Shown: positions 23,617 through 35,600, counted from the stretch's first letter. The stretch is 64,000 nucleotides of DNA from Mycolicibacterium frederiksbergense (GCF_012223425.1 NZ_CP038799.1:5626249-5690248), one strand, 5' to 3'. Numbers and translations are program-made. Notes: a model not told the origin generated them from the letters alone.

Positions 23617-25368
23617 TCAGGCGGTGGGCACCTTGTCGTCCAGCCGCGAGAACTCCTGCTTGTTGTACTTCTCCACACAGGACTGCCTGCGGATCTTGCC
23701 GCTGGTGGTGATCGGGATGGCGCCACGCGGCACCAGCACCAGGTCGGCCGCGGCGATACCGTGCGTCTGCGAGACCGCGGAGGCGACATCCCGCTTGATC
23801 GTGAGCAGGTTCTCCACCACGGCCTCTTCGGTGTCGCCGCGCTTCTTGACCTCGATGATCGCCACCAGCTGCTCGCTGCGGTGCCCGTCGACCGCGATCG
23901 CCGCGACCCGGCCACCGGTGATCTCCTGGATGGTGGCCTCGATATCGTCGGGATAGTGGTTGCTGCCGCGCACGATCAGCAGATCCTTGATCCGCCCGAT
24001 GATGAACAGCTCGCCGTCGGAAAGGAAGCCGAGATCGCCGGTCCGCAGCCACGGACCCTCCGGCGTGCCCTCGGACGGATTCTCGATGCGCCCACCGAAG
24101 GTGTGCTCGGTCTGCTCGTCCTTCTCCCAGTAGCCCAGGCAGTTGTTCTCACCATAGGACCAGATCTCCCCGATACCTCCGGCCGGCACCTCCAGGCGGG
24201 TCTCGGCGTCGACGATGCGCACCACCGGGTCCTCCGGGTGGCCGTACCCGACCAGCTTGGTGCCGCTGCCGTCGGTGGTGCGCTCGGCCAGCCCGGCGGA
24301 CAGCTTGTCCGGGTCGAAGGCCACCACGCTCGGCGGGCCGGGCACACCGGTGCCGACGAACAGCGTCGCCTCGGCCAGCCCGTAGGAGGGCCGGATGACC
24401 CCCTCGTCGAAGTTGAACTTGGCGAACCGCTGGGAGAAACGCTTCAGGGTGGCCTCGTGCACGCGCTCGGCCCCGCTGTACACCGCGATGACATCGCCGA
24501 GGTCGATACCTTCGAGATCCTCGTCGGTGGTCCGCCCGGCCGCCAGTTCGAACGCGAAGTTCGGCCCACCGGTGACCACCCGCGGGTAGCTGCCCATCAG
24601 CTGGATCCAGCGTGCCGGCCGGGCCAGGAACGACAGCGGTGTGGTGAACACAGTGCTCCAGCCGCCGAGGATCGGCGCGACGATACCGAGCAGCAGACCC
24701 ATGTCGTGGTAGAAGGGCAGCCAGGACACCACGTGGGCGCCCGAGGGCGGGACCTTACCGAAGTGCGGGAAGAACGCACACATCATCTGCTCGAAGTTTG
24801 AGGTCAGATTCCGGTTGGTCACCATGACGCCGGCCGGGGTGCGGGTGGACCCGGAGGTGTACTGCAGGTACGCAGTCTCCGGCTTCTCCTCCCGGCTGGA
24901 CAACGATTTGCGCCGGGCGTCCAGATCCAGTGCGTCGACCTCGATGACGGTCGCGCCGGCGACACCGTCCTGGGTCGAGACGTATTCGGCGACGGTGGCC
25001 GCCGTGGCCGACGTCGTCAGGATGATCGACGGCGACGAGTCCTTGATCACCGCGGACACCCGCTCGTCGTGCTGGCCGATCAACGGCACCGACAACGGCA
25101 CCGCGATGATGCCCGCCTCCAGCGAGGCCAGGAAGCCGATGACGTACTCCAGGCCCTGCGGCGCCAGGATGACGGCCCGATCGCCGAGCTGGCCGATGGC
25201 GCGCATCTCGACGGCCAGGCTGCGCACCCGCCGGTTCAGCTGCGCCCAGGTCAGGGTGGTCGCCACCCCGTCCCACTCGTGGTCATAGTCCATGAAGGTG
25301 TACGCAATGTCCTCGGGCTGGAGGCTCGCGCGTTCGCGGAGCACGCCAATGAGGGAGGTATCGGACAT
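23617..25368 (-). CDS. Fatty acyl-AMP ligase (FAAL-type FadD)
   Basis: A 583-residue adenylate-forming enzyme that activates a fatty acid as acyl-AMP for transfer to a PKS. LQYTSGSTRTPAGVMVTNRN is the P-loop motif; SYGLAEATLF, LRTGDLGFLSDGELFIIGR and the terminal Lys region GKIRRQSCVEKY complete the family signature. The sequence matches the FAAL branch (FadD23/24/25-like) rather than acyl-CoA ligases. In this operon it should load the starter chain for the Mas-like PKS. ATG 25368 has AAAGG about 11 bases upstream. It is flanked on both sides by Pap-type acyltransferases. Confidence 0.92.
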   Translation of the reverse strand: MSDTSLIGVLRERASLQPEDIAYTFMDYDHEWDGVATTLTWAQLNRRVRSLAVEMRAIGQLGDRAVILAPQGLEYVIGFLASLEAGIIAVPLSVPLIGQHDERVSAVIKDSSPSIILTTSATAATVAEYVSTQDGVAGATVIEVDALDLDARRKSLSSREEKPETAYLQYTSGSTRTPAGVMVTNRNLTSNFEQMMCAFFPHFGKVPPSGAHVVSWLPFYHDMGLLLGIVAPILGGWSTVFTTPLSFLARPARWIQLMGSYPRVVTGGPNFAFELAAGRTTDEDLEGIDLGDVIAVYSGAERVHEATLKRFSQRFAKFNFDEGVIRPSYGLAEATLFVGTGVPGPPSVVAFDPDKLSAGLAERTTDGSGTKLVGYGHPEDPVVRIVDAETRLEVPAGGIGEIWSYGENNCLGYWEKDEQTEHTFGGRIENPSEGTPEGPWLRTGDLGFLSDGELFIIGRIKDLLIVRGSNHYPDDIEATIQEITGGRVAAIAVDGHRSEQLVAIIEVKKRGDTEEAVVENLLTIKRDVASAVSQTHGIAAADLVLVPRGAIPITTSGKIRRQSCVEKYNKQEFSRLDDKVPTA

Positions 25369-25410
25369 CGGGTATGTGCCTTTCTCAGCCGTGCAAATCG
25401 AAATGCAGTA

Positions 25411-26769
25411 TTAAACGAACACGCCGGTCAGGTCGAATTCGGCCAATGTCTCCGCGGTCAGTTCCCGCAGCCGGGTCTTCGTGTTCTCGGCCCCGGACTG
25501 ATAGGCGACGATGCCGATGATGATCTTGCCACTGATACGTCCGGACACCACGACCAGCTGTCCGTCGCCCTGTTCCAGTTCGCCGCGCGGGGTGGCCTGA
25601 TCGACGCCGTAGAACGACGTGTACTCGGCCTCGGTGCCATCCACGCTGGTCAGCACCGGTGGGAGGTCACCCATGTTCGAGCACACCACCGGCATGTCAT
25701 CGGAGGCGATCATCATGTCCGCGACCTTCTTGACCAGACGCTTGGGCACCAGCGGCGTCAGCGGCATCAATTCCAGGATCTCGTCGGGCTGATCCTTGGC
25801 CGACTTCAGTGCGTTGCGCAGGATCACCCGGGTGGCGCTGAGATCCTTGGTCACATCGGTCGGATCGACCTTGGCGTTGACCAGCGTCATCGCATTGGCG
25901 CGGACGTCGGTTTCGGAGGTGCGGTCGCTGATGGCAATCAGCAGCGACACGTTGCCGTCCGGATTCCGGCGGCCCATCCGCTCACCCAGCTTGGCGCTGA
26001 TGGCCGCCAGCAGCGAGTAGCCGTTACCGCCCAGCGCCGCGGCGCGGGCATCCCACTCGGCCAGATCGACGTAGGTGGTGATCGCCGGGACGATGACCCG
26101 CTCGTCGGGGTTGGCGACCGGCGGTCGTACCGGCTTCGGGGTCGCGGCAGCATCCTGCCCCCCGGCGCGCAGCACCTTGACCGCCTTGCGCGCCGCGCGG
26201 CCGATCTCGGGCAGACCACGCACCGTCTCACGCAGGTCGGCGGCGATCGCCCGGCCGGTGCGCCGCGACAGCGGCGGCGGGTATCCGATGTCGATGTTGG
26301 CGCCCGCCACCGCGGTGCCGACCGCGAGCAGGGCGGCGACACCGTCACCGAGGCAGTGCGAACCCACCACCGAGATGGCGGTCACCCCCTCGGTGAACGA
26401 CTGCACGGCCATCTGCCAGCCGGGCCCGGTCTCCGGATCGATCGGGACCTGCGCCCACTGGTCGGCCCAGTCACTGATCTGCTCGCGCGGCAACGGGTCG
26501 GTGTTGATGTGCAGCGGGGCCGCCGGCCCCAGCGCGGACACCCAGCGGTAGCGCCCGAACGGCAGCGGCGAGCGCTCGACACGGCGGCCGGCCATCCCGT
26601 AGCCGAAGTTGCGGTGGAACCGCCGCACCGCGTCCATATCGACGGGATGCTCGTAGACCCACACGACCTTGATGAGCTGGACCCGACCGGTGGCCCGGTT
26701 CGCACGCACCAGCGCCTCGTCCCACAGCGTCAGCCGGTTGCCCACGGCGTCGCCGTTAGTGAACTCCAA
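25411..26769 (-). CDS. WS/DGAT-like (Pap-type) acyltransferase, copy 2
   Basis: A 452-residue paralogue of the genes on either side. The active-site motif SHCLGDG (His138, Asp142) sits at the same position as in copy 1. Shared blocks are VWVYEHPVDM, ERSPLPFGRYRWVSA, DPETGPGWQMAV and CSNMGDLPPVLTSVDG. The TTG start is preceded by GGGGGA; no better in-frame start is near, and the next gene upstream ends 18 bp away. Its position in the operon implies a separate acylation step from copies 1 and 3. Acceptor position and acyl donor are unknown. Confidence 0.85.
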   Translation of the reverse strand: MEFTNGDAVGNRLTLWDEALVRANRATGRVQLIKVVWVYEHPVDMDAVRRFHRNFGYGMAGRRVERSPLPFGRYRWVSALGPAAPLHINTDPLPREQISDWADQWAQVPIDPETGPGWQMAVQSFTEGVTAISVVGSHCLGDGVAALLAVGTAVAGANIDIGYPPPLSRRTGRAIAADLRETVRGLPEIGRAARKAVKVLRAGGQDAAATPKPVRPPVANPDERVIVPAITTYVDLAEWDARAAALGGNGYSLLAAISAKLGERMGRRNPDGNVSLLIAISDRTSETDVRANAMTLVNAKVDPTDVTKDLSATRVILRNALKSAKDQPDEILELMPLTPLVPKRLVKKVADMMIASDDMPVVCSNMGDLPPVLTSVDGTEAEYTSFYGVDQATPRGELEQGDGQLVVVSGRISGKIIIGIVAYQSGAENTKTRLRELTAETLAEFDLTGVFV

Positions 26770-26787
26770 AAGACCTGTCCCCCATCA

Positions 26788-28131
26788 CTATTCGATCATG
26801 CCGGACAGCTCGAACGCCGCGAGCGTCCGCTCGAGCTCGGCCTTCAGCCAGGCGGTGGTGTTCTCCGCACCCGGTGCGTAGGCGGCGAAGGTGAGCGTCT
26901 CCGTACCGTTGATCCGGCCGGCGACGACGGTCAGCAGACCGCAGCGCTCCTCCAGGGCGTGCCTGGTCGCCACCCGGTCGATACCGCGCAAATAGACGAA
27001 GTCGGCCGCGGTGCCGTCGACGTTGGGCAGGTCCTCGGGGACGTCGCCCATATTGGAGCAGGACACCGGCAGCTCGGTGCTGAAGCCGAACGCCACATCG
27101 GCCATCTTCTTGACGACCCGTTTCGGGATGAACGGGGTCAGCGGCAGCAGCGCCAGATTCTCGTCGGGTACCTCGCGGGCGACCCGCAGCCCTTCTCTCA
27201 TCGCCGCGCGCGCCTCGGTGAGATCGGTGGTCACCTTCGCCGGGTCGATGGCCAGGTTGACCAGCACCACCGCGTTGGCGCGGGTGTCACCGTCGCCGGG
27301 CATGCGGTCGCCCTGGGGGATGTTGAGCGTCACCATGCCGTCGGGTCCCACGCGCCCGATCTGCCGGGCGAGCGTGGCGACGAACCCGGCGACCAGCGAA
27401 TGCCCGTTGCCGCCGAGCTCGGACGCGCGCCGGTCCCAGTCGTCGAGCTTGACGCACACGGTGGCCGACGGGGTGAACACCTGATGATCCGGTCCACTGA
27501 CGACGGACTTCGTACCACCGGGATTCGACAGTTCACCGCGCCGGCGGACGGCCTGCTTGGCGGCCTCGACCAGCGTGCGGCCCACCTCGGGCAGTCCGCG
27601 GACGGTATCGCGCAGATCGGCGCGCAGCGCCTGCCCGCGGGGTCGCGACGCCGGTGGCGGATAGCCGTAGTCGAGGGTGCGGCCGTGGATGGCGTTGACC
27701 ATCGAGGCGATCGCACCGCCGCCGTCGCTCACACAGTGCGAGATCACGATGCTGATCGCCGTCGAGCCGTCGGTCATCGGGAGCACCCCGACATGCCATG
27801 CCGGGCCGAACTCCGGATCCAGCGGCATCGTGGCGCGCTCGTCGATCCAGCGTCCGAGCTCGCTGCGTTCGCGAGGGTCATCGAAGTCCAGGTCCGATTG
27901 CGGGCCCAGCGCCGAGACCCAGCGGTGCCTGCCGAAGGGCAGCGGTGAACGTTCGATACGGCGACCGAGCAGACCGTGCCCGATGCACTCGTGGAACCGC
28001 CGGACACCACCGATGTCGACGGGCCGCTCGTAGATCCACACCACCTGCATCACGGCCTCTTGGCCGGTGGCGCGCAGCCCGAGGAACATCGCCTGATCGG
28101 TGAAATCGAGCCGGTTATCGGCACGGGTCAT
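26788..28131 (-). CDS. WS/DGAT-like (Pap-type) acyltransferase, copy 3
   Basis: A 447-residue member of the same triplet. The motif is SHCVSDG (His132, Asp136). Conserved blocks are FLGLRATGQEAVMQVVWIY, ERSPLPFGRHRWVSA, DPEFGPAWHVGV and CSNMGDVPEDLPNVDG. It appears closest to copy 1 in the N-terminal FLGLRA stretch. ATG 28131 is a clear start, 32 bp after the papA stop. Tandem duplication within the operon is the likely origin of the triplet. Confidence 0.85.
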   Translation of the reverse strand: MTRADNRLDFTDQAMFLGLRATGQEAVMQVVWIYERPVDIGGVRRFHECIGHGLLGRRIERSPLPFGRHRWVSALGPQSDLDFDDPRERSELGRWIDERATMPLDPEFGPAWHVGVLPMTDGSTAISIVISHCVSDGGGAIASMVNAIHGRTLDYGYPPPASRPRGQALRADLRDTVRGLPEVGRTLVEAAKQAVRRRGELSNPGGTKSVVSGPDHQVFTPSATVCVKLDDWDRRASELGGNGHSLVAGFVATLARQIGRVGPDGMVTLNIPQGDRMPGDGDTRANAVVLVNLAIDPAKVTTDLTEARAAMREGLRVAREVPDENLALLPLTPFIPKRVVKKMADVAFGFSTELPVSCSNMGDVPEDLPNVDGTAADFVYLRGIDRVATRHALEERCGLLTVVAGRINGTETLTFAAYAPGAENTTAWLKAELERTLAAFELSGMIE

Positions 28132-28163
28132 CGCTTCGGTACCTCCGATAACGACAACGGCGA

Positions 28164-29633
28164 TCAGGCCGTCTTGAGGTCCAGGTCGACGGCATCCGCG
28201 GCGATGGCGGCGACCGCGACGCTACGGCCCTCGACGACGCTCAGGTACACCGACTTCATCGCCTGGAGGTAGCGCAGCACCGACTCCCGGGCGATCGGGT
28301 TGCTCGGGAAGGCAGCGGTCACCGTGGTTTCCTGCTCGACCCGGTTCACCCACATGCCGACCTGATAGGCCGACCGCGAATCGCTGTAGATGGTGCCGTT
28401 GAGGCGCTGCCATTCGGCGATCACACCGGGTGACAGCAGACCGGCGTCCAGGTAGGACAGCATCGGCACACCGGATTCCGGCGGGCGCAGGCCATGCGAT
28501 TCGGCACCGAGTTCCAGTACCCGCTCGACCGGCACATGGGCCAGGTCCAGGCCACCGTCGAACGACTCCTGGGCAGCGCGGGCGGTATCGCCGAAGGCAT
28601 CCACCTCGACGGGCACGGTGATCGGGACCAGGCCGGTGAACCAGCCGGTGGTCATGAACTCCGCGGGGGTGCGACGCGTCGTGGTCGGGGTGATGACCCG
28701 GTAGGTGTCCGCGCCCGTCAGCGCGGCGTTGGCGATGGCACCGCAGGCGAACACGCCGCCGCTGAACCGGGCGCCGGCGGTGATGCAGGCCTGCTCGAAC
28801 TTATCGCCCTGCTCCTTGTCGAGCAGCTGCACGGTGATGACGTCACCGGTGTAGGCCACCGACGGGTCGCCGAGCGGCAACGGGAACGTGGGCAGGGTGC
28901 CGCCGTTGTGCTGCAGGAACTCGATCCAGCTGCGGACCTCCGGCGAGTCGGTGGTCAGCGCGGACACGTAAGCGTGCTGCTCGCGGCAGTAGGTGTCATA
29001 GCTGCCCGGCTCGGGCAGCTTCAGCGGGGCCGCGCCCTCGACCAGCGTGTTGTACATCATGTGGATCTCGACGAAGGCCAGTCCCATGAACATGGCGTCG
29101 GTGTGCACATGGTCGACGCTGATGTAGATGGTGAAGTGATCCTCGCGCTGGATCATCCCGATGTGGAAGCAGTCCCACACCCACGGGCTGGCGGTGGCCA
29201 GTACGTGGTCACGCCACTGTGACGCCGTCATCTGGCCGTGCTCGACGGCGGCGAACTTGATGTCCCGCGGGTTGGTCAGGGTGTGGCGCACGATGTTGCC
29301 GCTGCCGGCTGCCGCGCCGGCGTCGGTCTCGACGTACTCGAACCAGCTGTGGAAGGTGTCGTGCCTGCGTAGGTAGGCGTTGATGACATGGGTCATCGCC
29401 CGCACATCGCAGCGCCCCGGGATGTCCCAGGACGGGATGTTCAGTCGGGCCATATCGGTGCCGGAGGACTCGTGCTTCCGATAGGCGAGCAGATGCTGGG
29501 CCTGCTGGTAGCTCACCGGTACATCACTGACCGGAGCGTCCTTGACCTTGGCGAGCGTCGACCGGGTCGGATGCCAGGAAGTAACGGCACCGGGTTCGCC
29601 GACCCAGTCGTGGATCGGTTTCATCGCAACCAC
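28164..29633 (-). CDS. PapA-type polyketide-associated acyltransferase
   Basis: A 489-residue acyltransferase of the PapA1-A4 group. PapA enzymes move polyketide acyl chains from the PKS or from another lipid to a trehalose-based acceptor. The active-site block is SVDHVHTDAMF, giving His175 and Asp179 of the HxxxD motif; the preceding residue is Asp rather than His, as in other PapA proteins. The GTG start at 29633 has AGGAG seven bases upstream; the ATG 9 bp further in would be too far from that SD. It sits directly downstream of the PKS (61 bp), as papA4 does next to pks5 and papA3 next to the corresponding PKS in other mycobacteria. Confidence 0.92.
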   Translation of the reverse strand: MVAMKPIHDWVGEPGAVTSWHPTRSTLAKVKDAPVSDVPVSYQQAQHLLAYRKHESSGTDMARLNIPSWDIPGRCDVRAMTHVINAYLRRHDTFHSWFEYVETDAGAAAGSGNIVRHTLTNPRDIKFAAVEHGQMTASQWRDHVLATASPWVWDCFHIGMIQREDHFTIYISVDHVHTDAMFMGLAFVEIHMMYNTLVEGAAPLKLPEPGSYDTYCREQHAYVSALTTDSPEVRSWIEFLQHNGGTLPTFPLPLGDPSVAYTGDVITVQLLDKEQGDKFEQACITAGARFSGGVFACGAIANAALTGADTYRVITPTTTRRTPAEFMTTGWFTGLVPITVPVEVDAFGDTARAAQESFDGGLDLAHVPVERVLELGAESHGLRPPESGVPMLSYLDAGLLSPGVIAEWQRLNGTIYSDSRSAYQVGMWVNRVEQETTVTAAFPSNPIARESVLRYLQAMKSVYLSVVEGRSVAVAAIAADAVDLDLKTA

Positions 29634-29694
29634 TATTCATCTCCTGCTTCGACGACGTCGGACCGTGGATCGCGCGACGCTGCGCAACCCTTGG

Positions 29695-32600
29695 TCATGA
29701 CGGAACCGATACTTCGTCAGGCGCCAGCACATCGCACAAGCGATCGGCCAGCACTCTGATCGTGGAAATATCTGTCGATCCGATACGAAGACCTGTCTCC
29801 GCTTCGATGCGGGTGCGTACTTCCAGCGTGCCGAGCGAATCGAGTCCGTACTCGGCGAGCGGGCGGTCAGGGTCGACCGACCGGCGCAGGATCAAGCTGA
29901 TCTGCTCGGAGATCATCCGGCGCATCCGCGCCGGCCACTCGTCCTGCGGCAGCTCATGCAACTCTGCAAGGAATGCGCTGCCGGTGTTGCGCTGCCCGGA
30001 CGATTGGAACGCCTCGGCGAACTTGCTCGTCTGGGCGAACGCGGCCAGCCACGGTGTGCCGACCACGGGTGCGTAACCGCTGTAGGCACGATCGTGCCGC
30101 AGCAGGGTCTCGAACGCAAAGGCACCTTCCTCCGGTGCGATGGCCGCCTCACTGCTCTCGGCCAGTGCCGCACCCGCGCCGATCTCCGACCACGGGCCCC
30201 ACGCGATCGACGTGCTGGGCAGGTTCTGGCTGCGACGCCAGTGCGTGAACGCGTCCAGCCAGCTGTTCGCCGCGGCGTAGGCGCCCTGCCCCGGCGAGCC
30301 GACCAACGCCGCCGCCGAGGAGAACACGCAGAACCAGTCCAGGGTCTGCTTGGCGGTCGCCCGGTGCAGGTTCAGCGCACCGTAGACCTTCGGCGCCCAG
30401 TCGCGTTCCACCAGTTCGTCGGTGATGTTCGGGATCGCGGCATCCTCGATGACCGCGGCACCGTGCAACACACCACGCAGCGGCAGGCCGGTGGCGCAGG
30501 CCGCCACGAACAGCCGTTCCGCGGTATCGGGCTCGGCGATATCCCCGAGTTCGACCTCGACCTCGGTACCGGAGTGACGGATCCGCTCGACGACCTCCTT
30601 GGCGGCGCCCGACGGTGCCGACCGGCCGTTCAGGATGATCCGCCCGGCTCCGGAGTCGGCGAGCTTCTCGGCCAGGAACAGACCGAGGCCACCCAGACCG
30701 CCCGTGACGACGTAGGCACCGTCGCGACGGACCGCCTGCGCCTCCTCCGGCGGTACGACCGCGCTGATCTGCCCGCCGTGCGGGATGTCGAGGACCAGCT
30801 TGCCGGTGTGCTCGGCGGCGCCCATCACGCGGATGGCGGTGGCGCCGTCCTCCAGCGGGTAGTGCGTCGTCTCGGGCAACGGCAGCACACCATCGGCGAT
30901 CTGCTGGTAGCAGACCTCCAGCAGGCGCCGCAGGGTGTCCGAATTGGTCAGCGACAGCAGCGCCAGATCGACCGCGTAGAACGACAGATTGCGCCGGAAC
31001 GGGAACAGCCCCATCCGGGTGTCCCCGTAGATGTCGCGCTTGCCGATCTCGACGAACCGGCCGCCGAAGGACAGCAGTTCCAGGCCGGCCTTCTGCGCCG
31101 CTCCGGTCAGCGAGTTCAGCACGATGTCCACGCCGTAGCCGTCGGTGTCCCGGCGGATCTCGTCGGCGAAATCGGTGCTGCGCGAATCGTAGACATGCTC
31201 GATCCCCATGCCCCGCAACAGTTCCCGTCGAGCCTCACTGCCGGCGGTGGCGTAGATCTCGGCGCCGGCGGCGCGCGCGATGGCGATCGCCGCCTGCCCC
31301 ACACCGCCGGTGGCGGAGTGGATGAGCACCTTGTCGGCGGCGGTGACGCGGGCCAGGTCGTGCAGGCTGTACCAGGCGGTGGCGTGCGCGCTGGGCACCG
31401 CGGCGGCCCGATTCGTCGGCAGCCCCGGCGGCAGCGTGACCGCCAGATTGGCATCGCAGGTCACGAAGGTCGCCCAGGCGCCGTCGGCGGAGATGCCGCC
31501 GACCCGGTCGCCCACCTTGTGACCGGTGACGCCCGGCCCCACAGCGGTGACCACACCGGCGAAGTCCGCCCCCAGCTTGGGCATCCGGCCCTCGAAACTG
31601 GGGTACTTGCCGAAGGCCACCAGGACGTCGGCGAAGTTCAGGTTGGACGCGGTGACCGAGACCTCGATCTGGCCGGGCCCGGGCGCGACACGCTCGAAGG
31701 CGGCCAGCTCCAGGGACTGGATGTCACCGGGTGTGCGGATCTGCAGACGCATTCCCTCACGGGCCGGGTTCACCACCGTGGTGCGCCGCTCCTCCGGGCG
31801 CAGCGGCCCGGGAACCAGACGCGCCACGTACCACTTGGAACCACGCCAGGCGGTCTCGTCCTCGTCCGACCCCGACACCAGCTGCGCGGCGATCTGCGCG
31901 GCGTCGGTGTAGTCATCGACGTCGATCTGGGCGGTCTTCAGCTGCGGGAACTCGGTGCCGATGACCCGCACCAGACCCCGCAGACCCGCTTCGTCGAGGT
32001 TGGCGGAGTCATCGGAGAGCACGGTCTGGGCGTTGCGGGTCAGCACATGCAGCCGCGGCGCCTCCCCCGGCGTCTCGGGCAGCTCGCGCACGATCTTCAC
32101 CAGGTGGCGCACATTGTCGCCGCCGCGCACACCGGACTGCTCATCGGTGACACCGTGCCGCGGCGGGGTGACCACCAGCACGTCGCCGAACTGCTGCGCC
32201 GCCAACTGCTCACGCAGCCGCGCGGCGTGCGCATCGTGGTCGGAGTGCTGCGGCCACACCATGGTGGTGACATCGATGTCGTGGCTCTTGAGCGCGTCGG
32301 CCAGCTTGGTGGCCAGCAGATCAGCCGCATCGGAGGTGCTGATCAGCAGCCAGCGACCGGCTTCGCGGTATTCCACCTCGGGCAGCTCGTGCTGGCGCCA
32401 CTCGATGGTCAACAGCCGGTCGCTGAAGGTCCGGTCGCGCTGGCCGCTGTCGGAGACACCGGTGCCGACCCGCAGGCCACCGACGGCCAACAGCACCGCC
32501 CCGTTCTCGTCGAGCAGGTCGAGGTCCACCTCGACGGCGGCCGGGGTGACGCTGACGATGCGGGCGTAGCAGTAATGCGCATTGCGGGTGGACGCGTAGG

Positions 32601-35600
32601 TGCGCAACCGCCGCACACCGAGCGGCAGCATCAGAGTGCCGGTGGTGTCGCTGCGCAGCACCGGATGGGCGCCGACGGCCTGGAAGCAGGCGTCCAGAAG
32701 TGCGGGGTGCACTCCGTAGGCGCCCTGCTGGGAGCGGATCGATCCGGGCAGCGCCACCTCGGCGAGCACCGAGTCCGACGGACCGTCGGACTGGTCGTTC
32801 ACGTTGACGGCCACCAGACCGGCGAAGGCCGGACCGTACTGGACGCCGCGCTGGTTGTACCAGCCGCGCATCTCGGCACCGTCCACCCGCAGCGGGTGGG
32901 CCGCGATCACGGCATCGATGTCCAGCGCGGCGGGCGCGCTCTCGGCCTCGCCGGAGCGCAGCGCGGCGGAGGCCCGCTTGACCTGCTCGCCCTGCAGATA
33001 GGTCTCCACGGCGAACTCCGCGCTGCCGGCCCCGGTGACCGTGGCGGCCGCTGAGACCTCGGTGTTCTCCTCCAGCAGCAGGAGTTGATCGAAGGTGATG
33101 TCGTGCACCTCGCCGGTATCGCCGAGGACGGTACGCGCGGCGGCCAGCGCCATCTCGCAGTACGCGGCACCGGGCAGGGCGGCGACGTTGTGCACCTGAT
33201 GGTCGCCCAGCCAGGGCTGGGTCTCCGTGCCGACATCCGCCTGCCAGGCGTGCCGCTCGGGCTCCTCGGGCAGTCGCACGTGCGCACCCAGCAGCGGATG
33301 CACGGCGATGGTGGCGCCGCCGGGCGCCAGCTCGTGCGGATCGCGCACCAGCATGAGCTCGCGGTGCGTCCAGCTCGGCAGCGGTGCGTCGACCAGGTTC
33401 CCGGACGGATACAGGACCGAGAAATCGATGTGGGCGCCCGCGTTGTGCAGGTCGGCGAGCACGGCGCGCAGACCGTAGGGCAGCTCCTGTTCGCGGCGCA
33501 CGCTGGCCAGCGCGGCATGGCTGATGTCCAGGCTGCTGGCCGTCTGGTCGACGGCGTGGGTCAACAGCGGGTGCGGGGACAGCTCGGTGAACACCCGGTA
33601 GCCGTCTTCCAGCGCGGCCTGCACGGCGGCGGCGAAGCGCACCGCATGGCGCAGGTTGTCGACCCAGTAGTCGGCATCCCAATCCGCGATGTCGCGGGGG
33701 TCGTACAGCGTCGCCGAGTAGTACTCGACGTTCGGCTCGGACGGCTCCAGATCCTCGAGCGCGTCGGCCAGGTCATCGAGGATCGGATCCACCTGCGGGG
33801 AGTGCGATGCCACGTCCACGGCGACCTCACGCGCCATCACGTCGCGGCTTTCCCAGTCGGCAACCAGCTCGCGGATCGACTCCTTGGCGCCACCCACGAC
33901 GGTCGACTTCGGCGACGCGACCACCGACAGCACCACGTCGTTGATACCGCGCGCGGCCAGCTCCGAGAGCACCTGCTGGGCGGGCAGCTCCACCGAGGCC
34001 ATCGCACCGGAACCGGCGATGGTGGCCATCAGCTTGGAGCGCCGGCAGATCACCTTGACACCGTCTTCGAGGGTGAGCACGCCGGAGACCACGGCCGCGG
34101 CAACCTCGCCCATCGAGTGCCCGATGACCGCGCCGGGCAGCACGCCGTAGGCCTTCAACGTCGCGGCCAGCGCCACCTGCATGGTGAAGACGGTCGGCTG
34201 CACCTTGTCGATACCGGTCACGGTGACCGAGGCGTTCAGCTCCTCGGTGACCGAGAAGCCGGACTCGGCGGCGATCAGCGGTTCGATCTCGGCGACGGCC
34301 GCCGCGAAGGTGGGTTCGCTCGCGAGCAGTCCGGCGCCCATGGCCGCCCACTGCGAGCCCTGGCCGGAGAACACCATCACCGGGCCGCGGTCGTCCTTGG
34401 CGACCGCGCCCTGGTACGGCGTCTCGCCGTCGGCGACCTCGCGCAGCGCCGCGACGAGCGTGGCGTGATCATGGGCCAGCACCGTGGTGCGTACCGGGCG
34501 GTGCGCACGGCGCCGGGCCAGGGTGTAGGCCAGGTCGTGCAGATTCAGGGTGTCGGCGCGCTCGGCGACCCAGTCGGCCAGCCGGCCGGCGGTGCTGCGC
34601 AGACCCTCCGCCGACGTCGACGACAGCACGAAGATCTGCGGGCCGTCGATAGCGATGTCCGCCGCCGCGGCGGCGGGGGCTTCTTCGAGGATTGCGTGCA
34701 CATTCGTGCCGGACAGACCGTAGGCCGACACCGCGGCGCGACGGGGCTGCTCGCCGGCCGGCCACGCCGCGGCGACCGTCGGCACGTACAGGTCGGTCTT
34801 GATGTTCGCCAGCTCGTCGGGCAGCCGGTTGAAGTGGATGTTGGGCGGGACGGTGGCGTGCTGCAGCGCAAGCACGCTCTTGATCAGCCCGATGGCTCCC
34901 GAGGCGGACTGGGAGTGGCCGAAGTTGGTCTTGCACGAGCCCAGCGCGACCGGGCCGGCCCCGCCGTAGACCGCGGTCAGGCTGGAGTACTCGATCGGGT
35001 CACCGACCGGGGTGCCGGTGCCGTGCGCCTCGATCAGGCCGACGGTCTGCGCATCCACCGCGCCGACCGCCAGCGCCTCCTGGTAGACGGCGACCTGCGC
35101 GTCACGGGACGGGGTCGCGATGTTGACGGTGTGGCCGTCCTGGTTGGCGGCGGTGCCGCGGACGACCGCGAGAACCCGGTCACCGTCGCGCTGGGCATCG
35201 GCCAGCCGCTTGAGCAGCACGACTCCGACCGCCTCGCCGGGGACGAATCCGTCGGCTGCGGCGTCGAACGCGTGGCAGTGTCCGGTCGGCGAGAGCATGC
35301 CCTGGGCCGAGCCCGAGGACAATTTGCGGGGCTCCAGCACGATGGTCACGCCACCGGCGAGCACCAGATCGCTCTCGCCCTCGTGCAGGCTTCTGGCTCC
35401 CATGTGCAGCGCCAGCAGGCCCGAGGAGCAGGCGGAGTCCACCGAGGAGGCCGGGCCACGCAGACCGAGGTGATAGGAAATGCGCCCGGAGGCCAGGCTG
35501 AAGTTGTTGCCGGTGAAGCCGTAGGGGCCCTCGATGGCATGGGCGTCGGCGGCGACCAGTTGGTAATCACCATGGGTCAGGCCCATGAACACACCGGTGC

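Noticed and set aside
25069..27948. 959-codon open frame opposite fadD and two acyltransferases
   Set aside because: It spans several real genes on the other strand, including their intergenic gaps, and has no recognisable domain.
29956..33054. Open frame of more than 1000 codons opposite the PKS
   Set aside because: It is antisense to conserved PKS domains and its translation is Arg/Gly/His-rich with no family features, a typical high-GC shadow.
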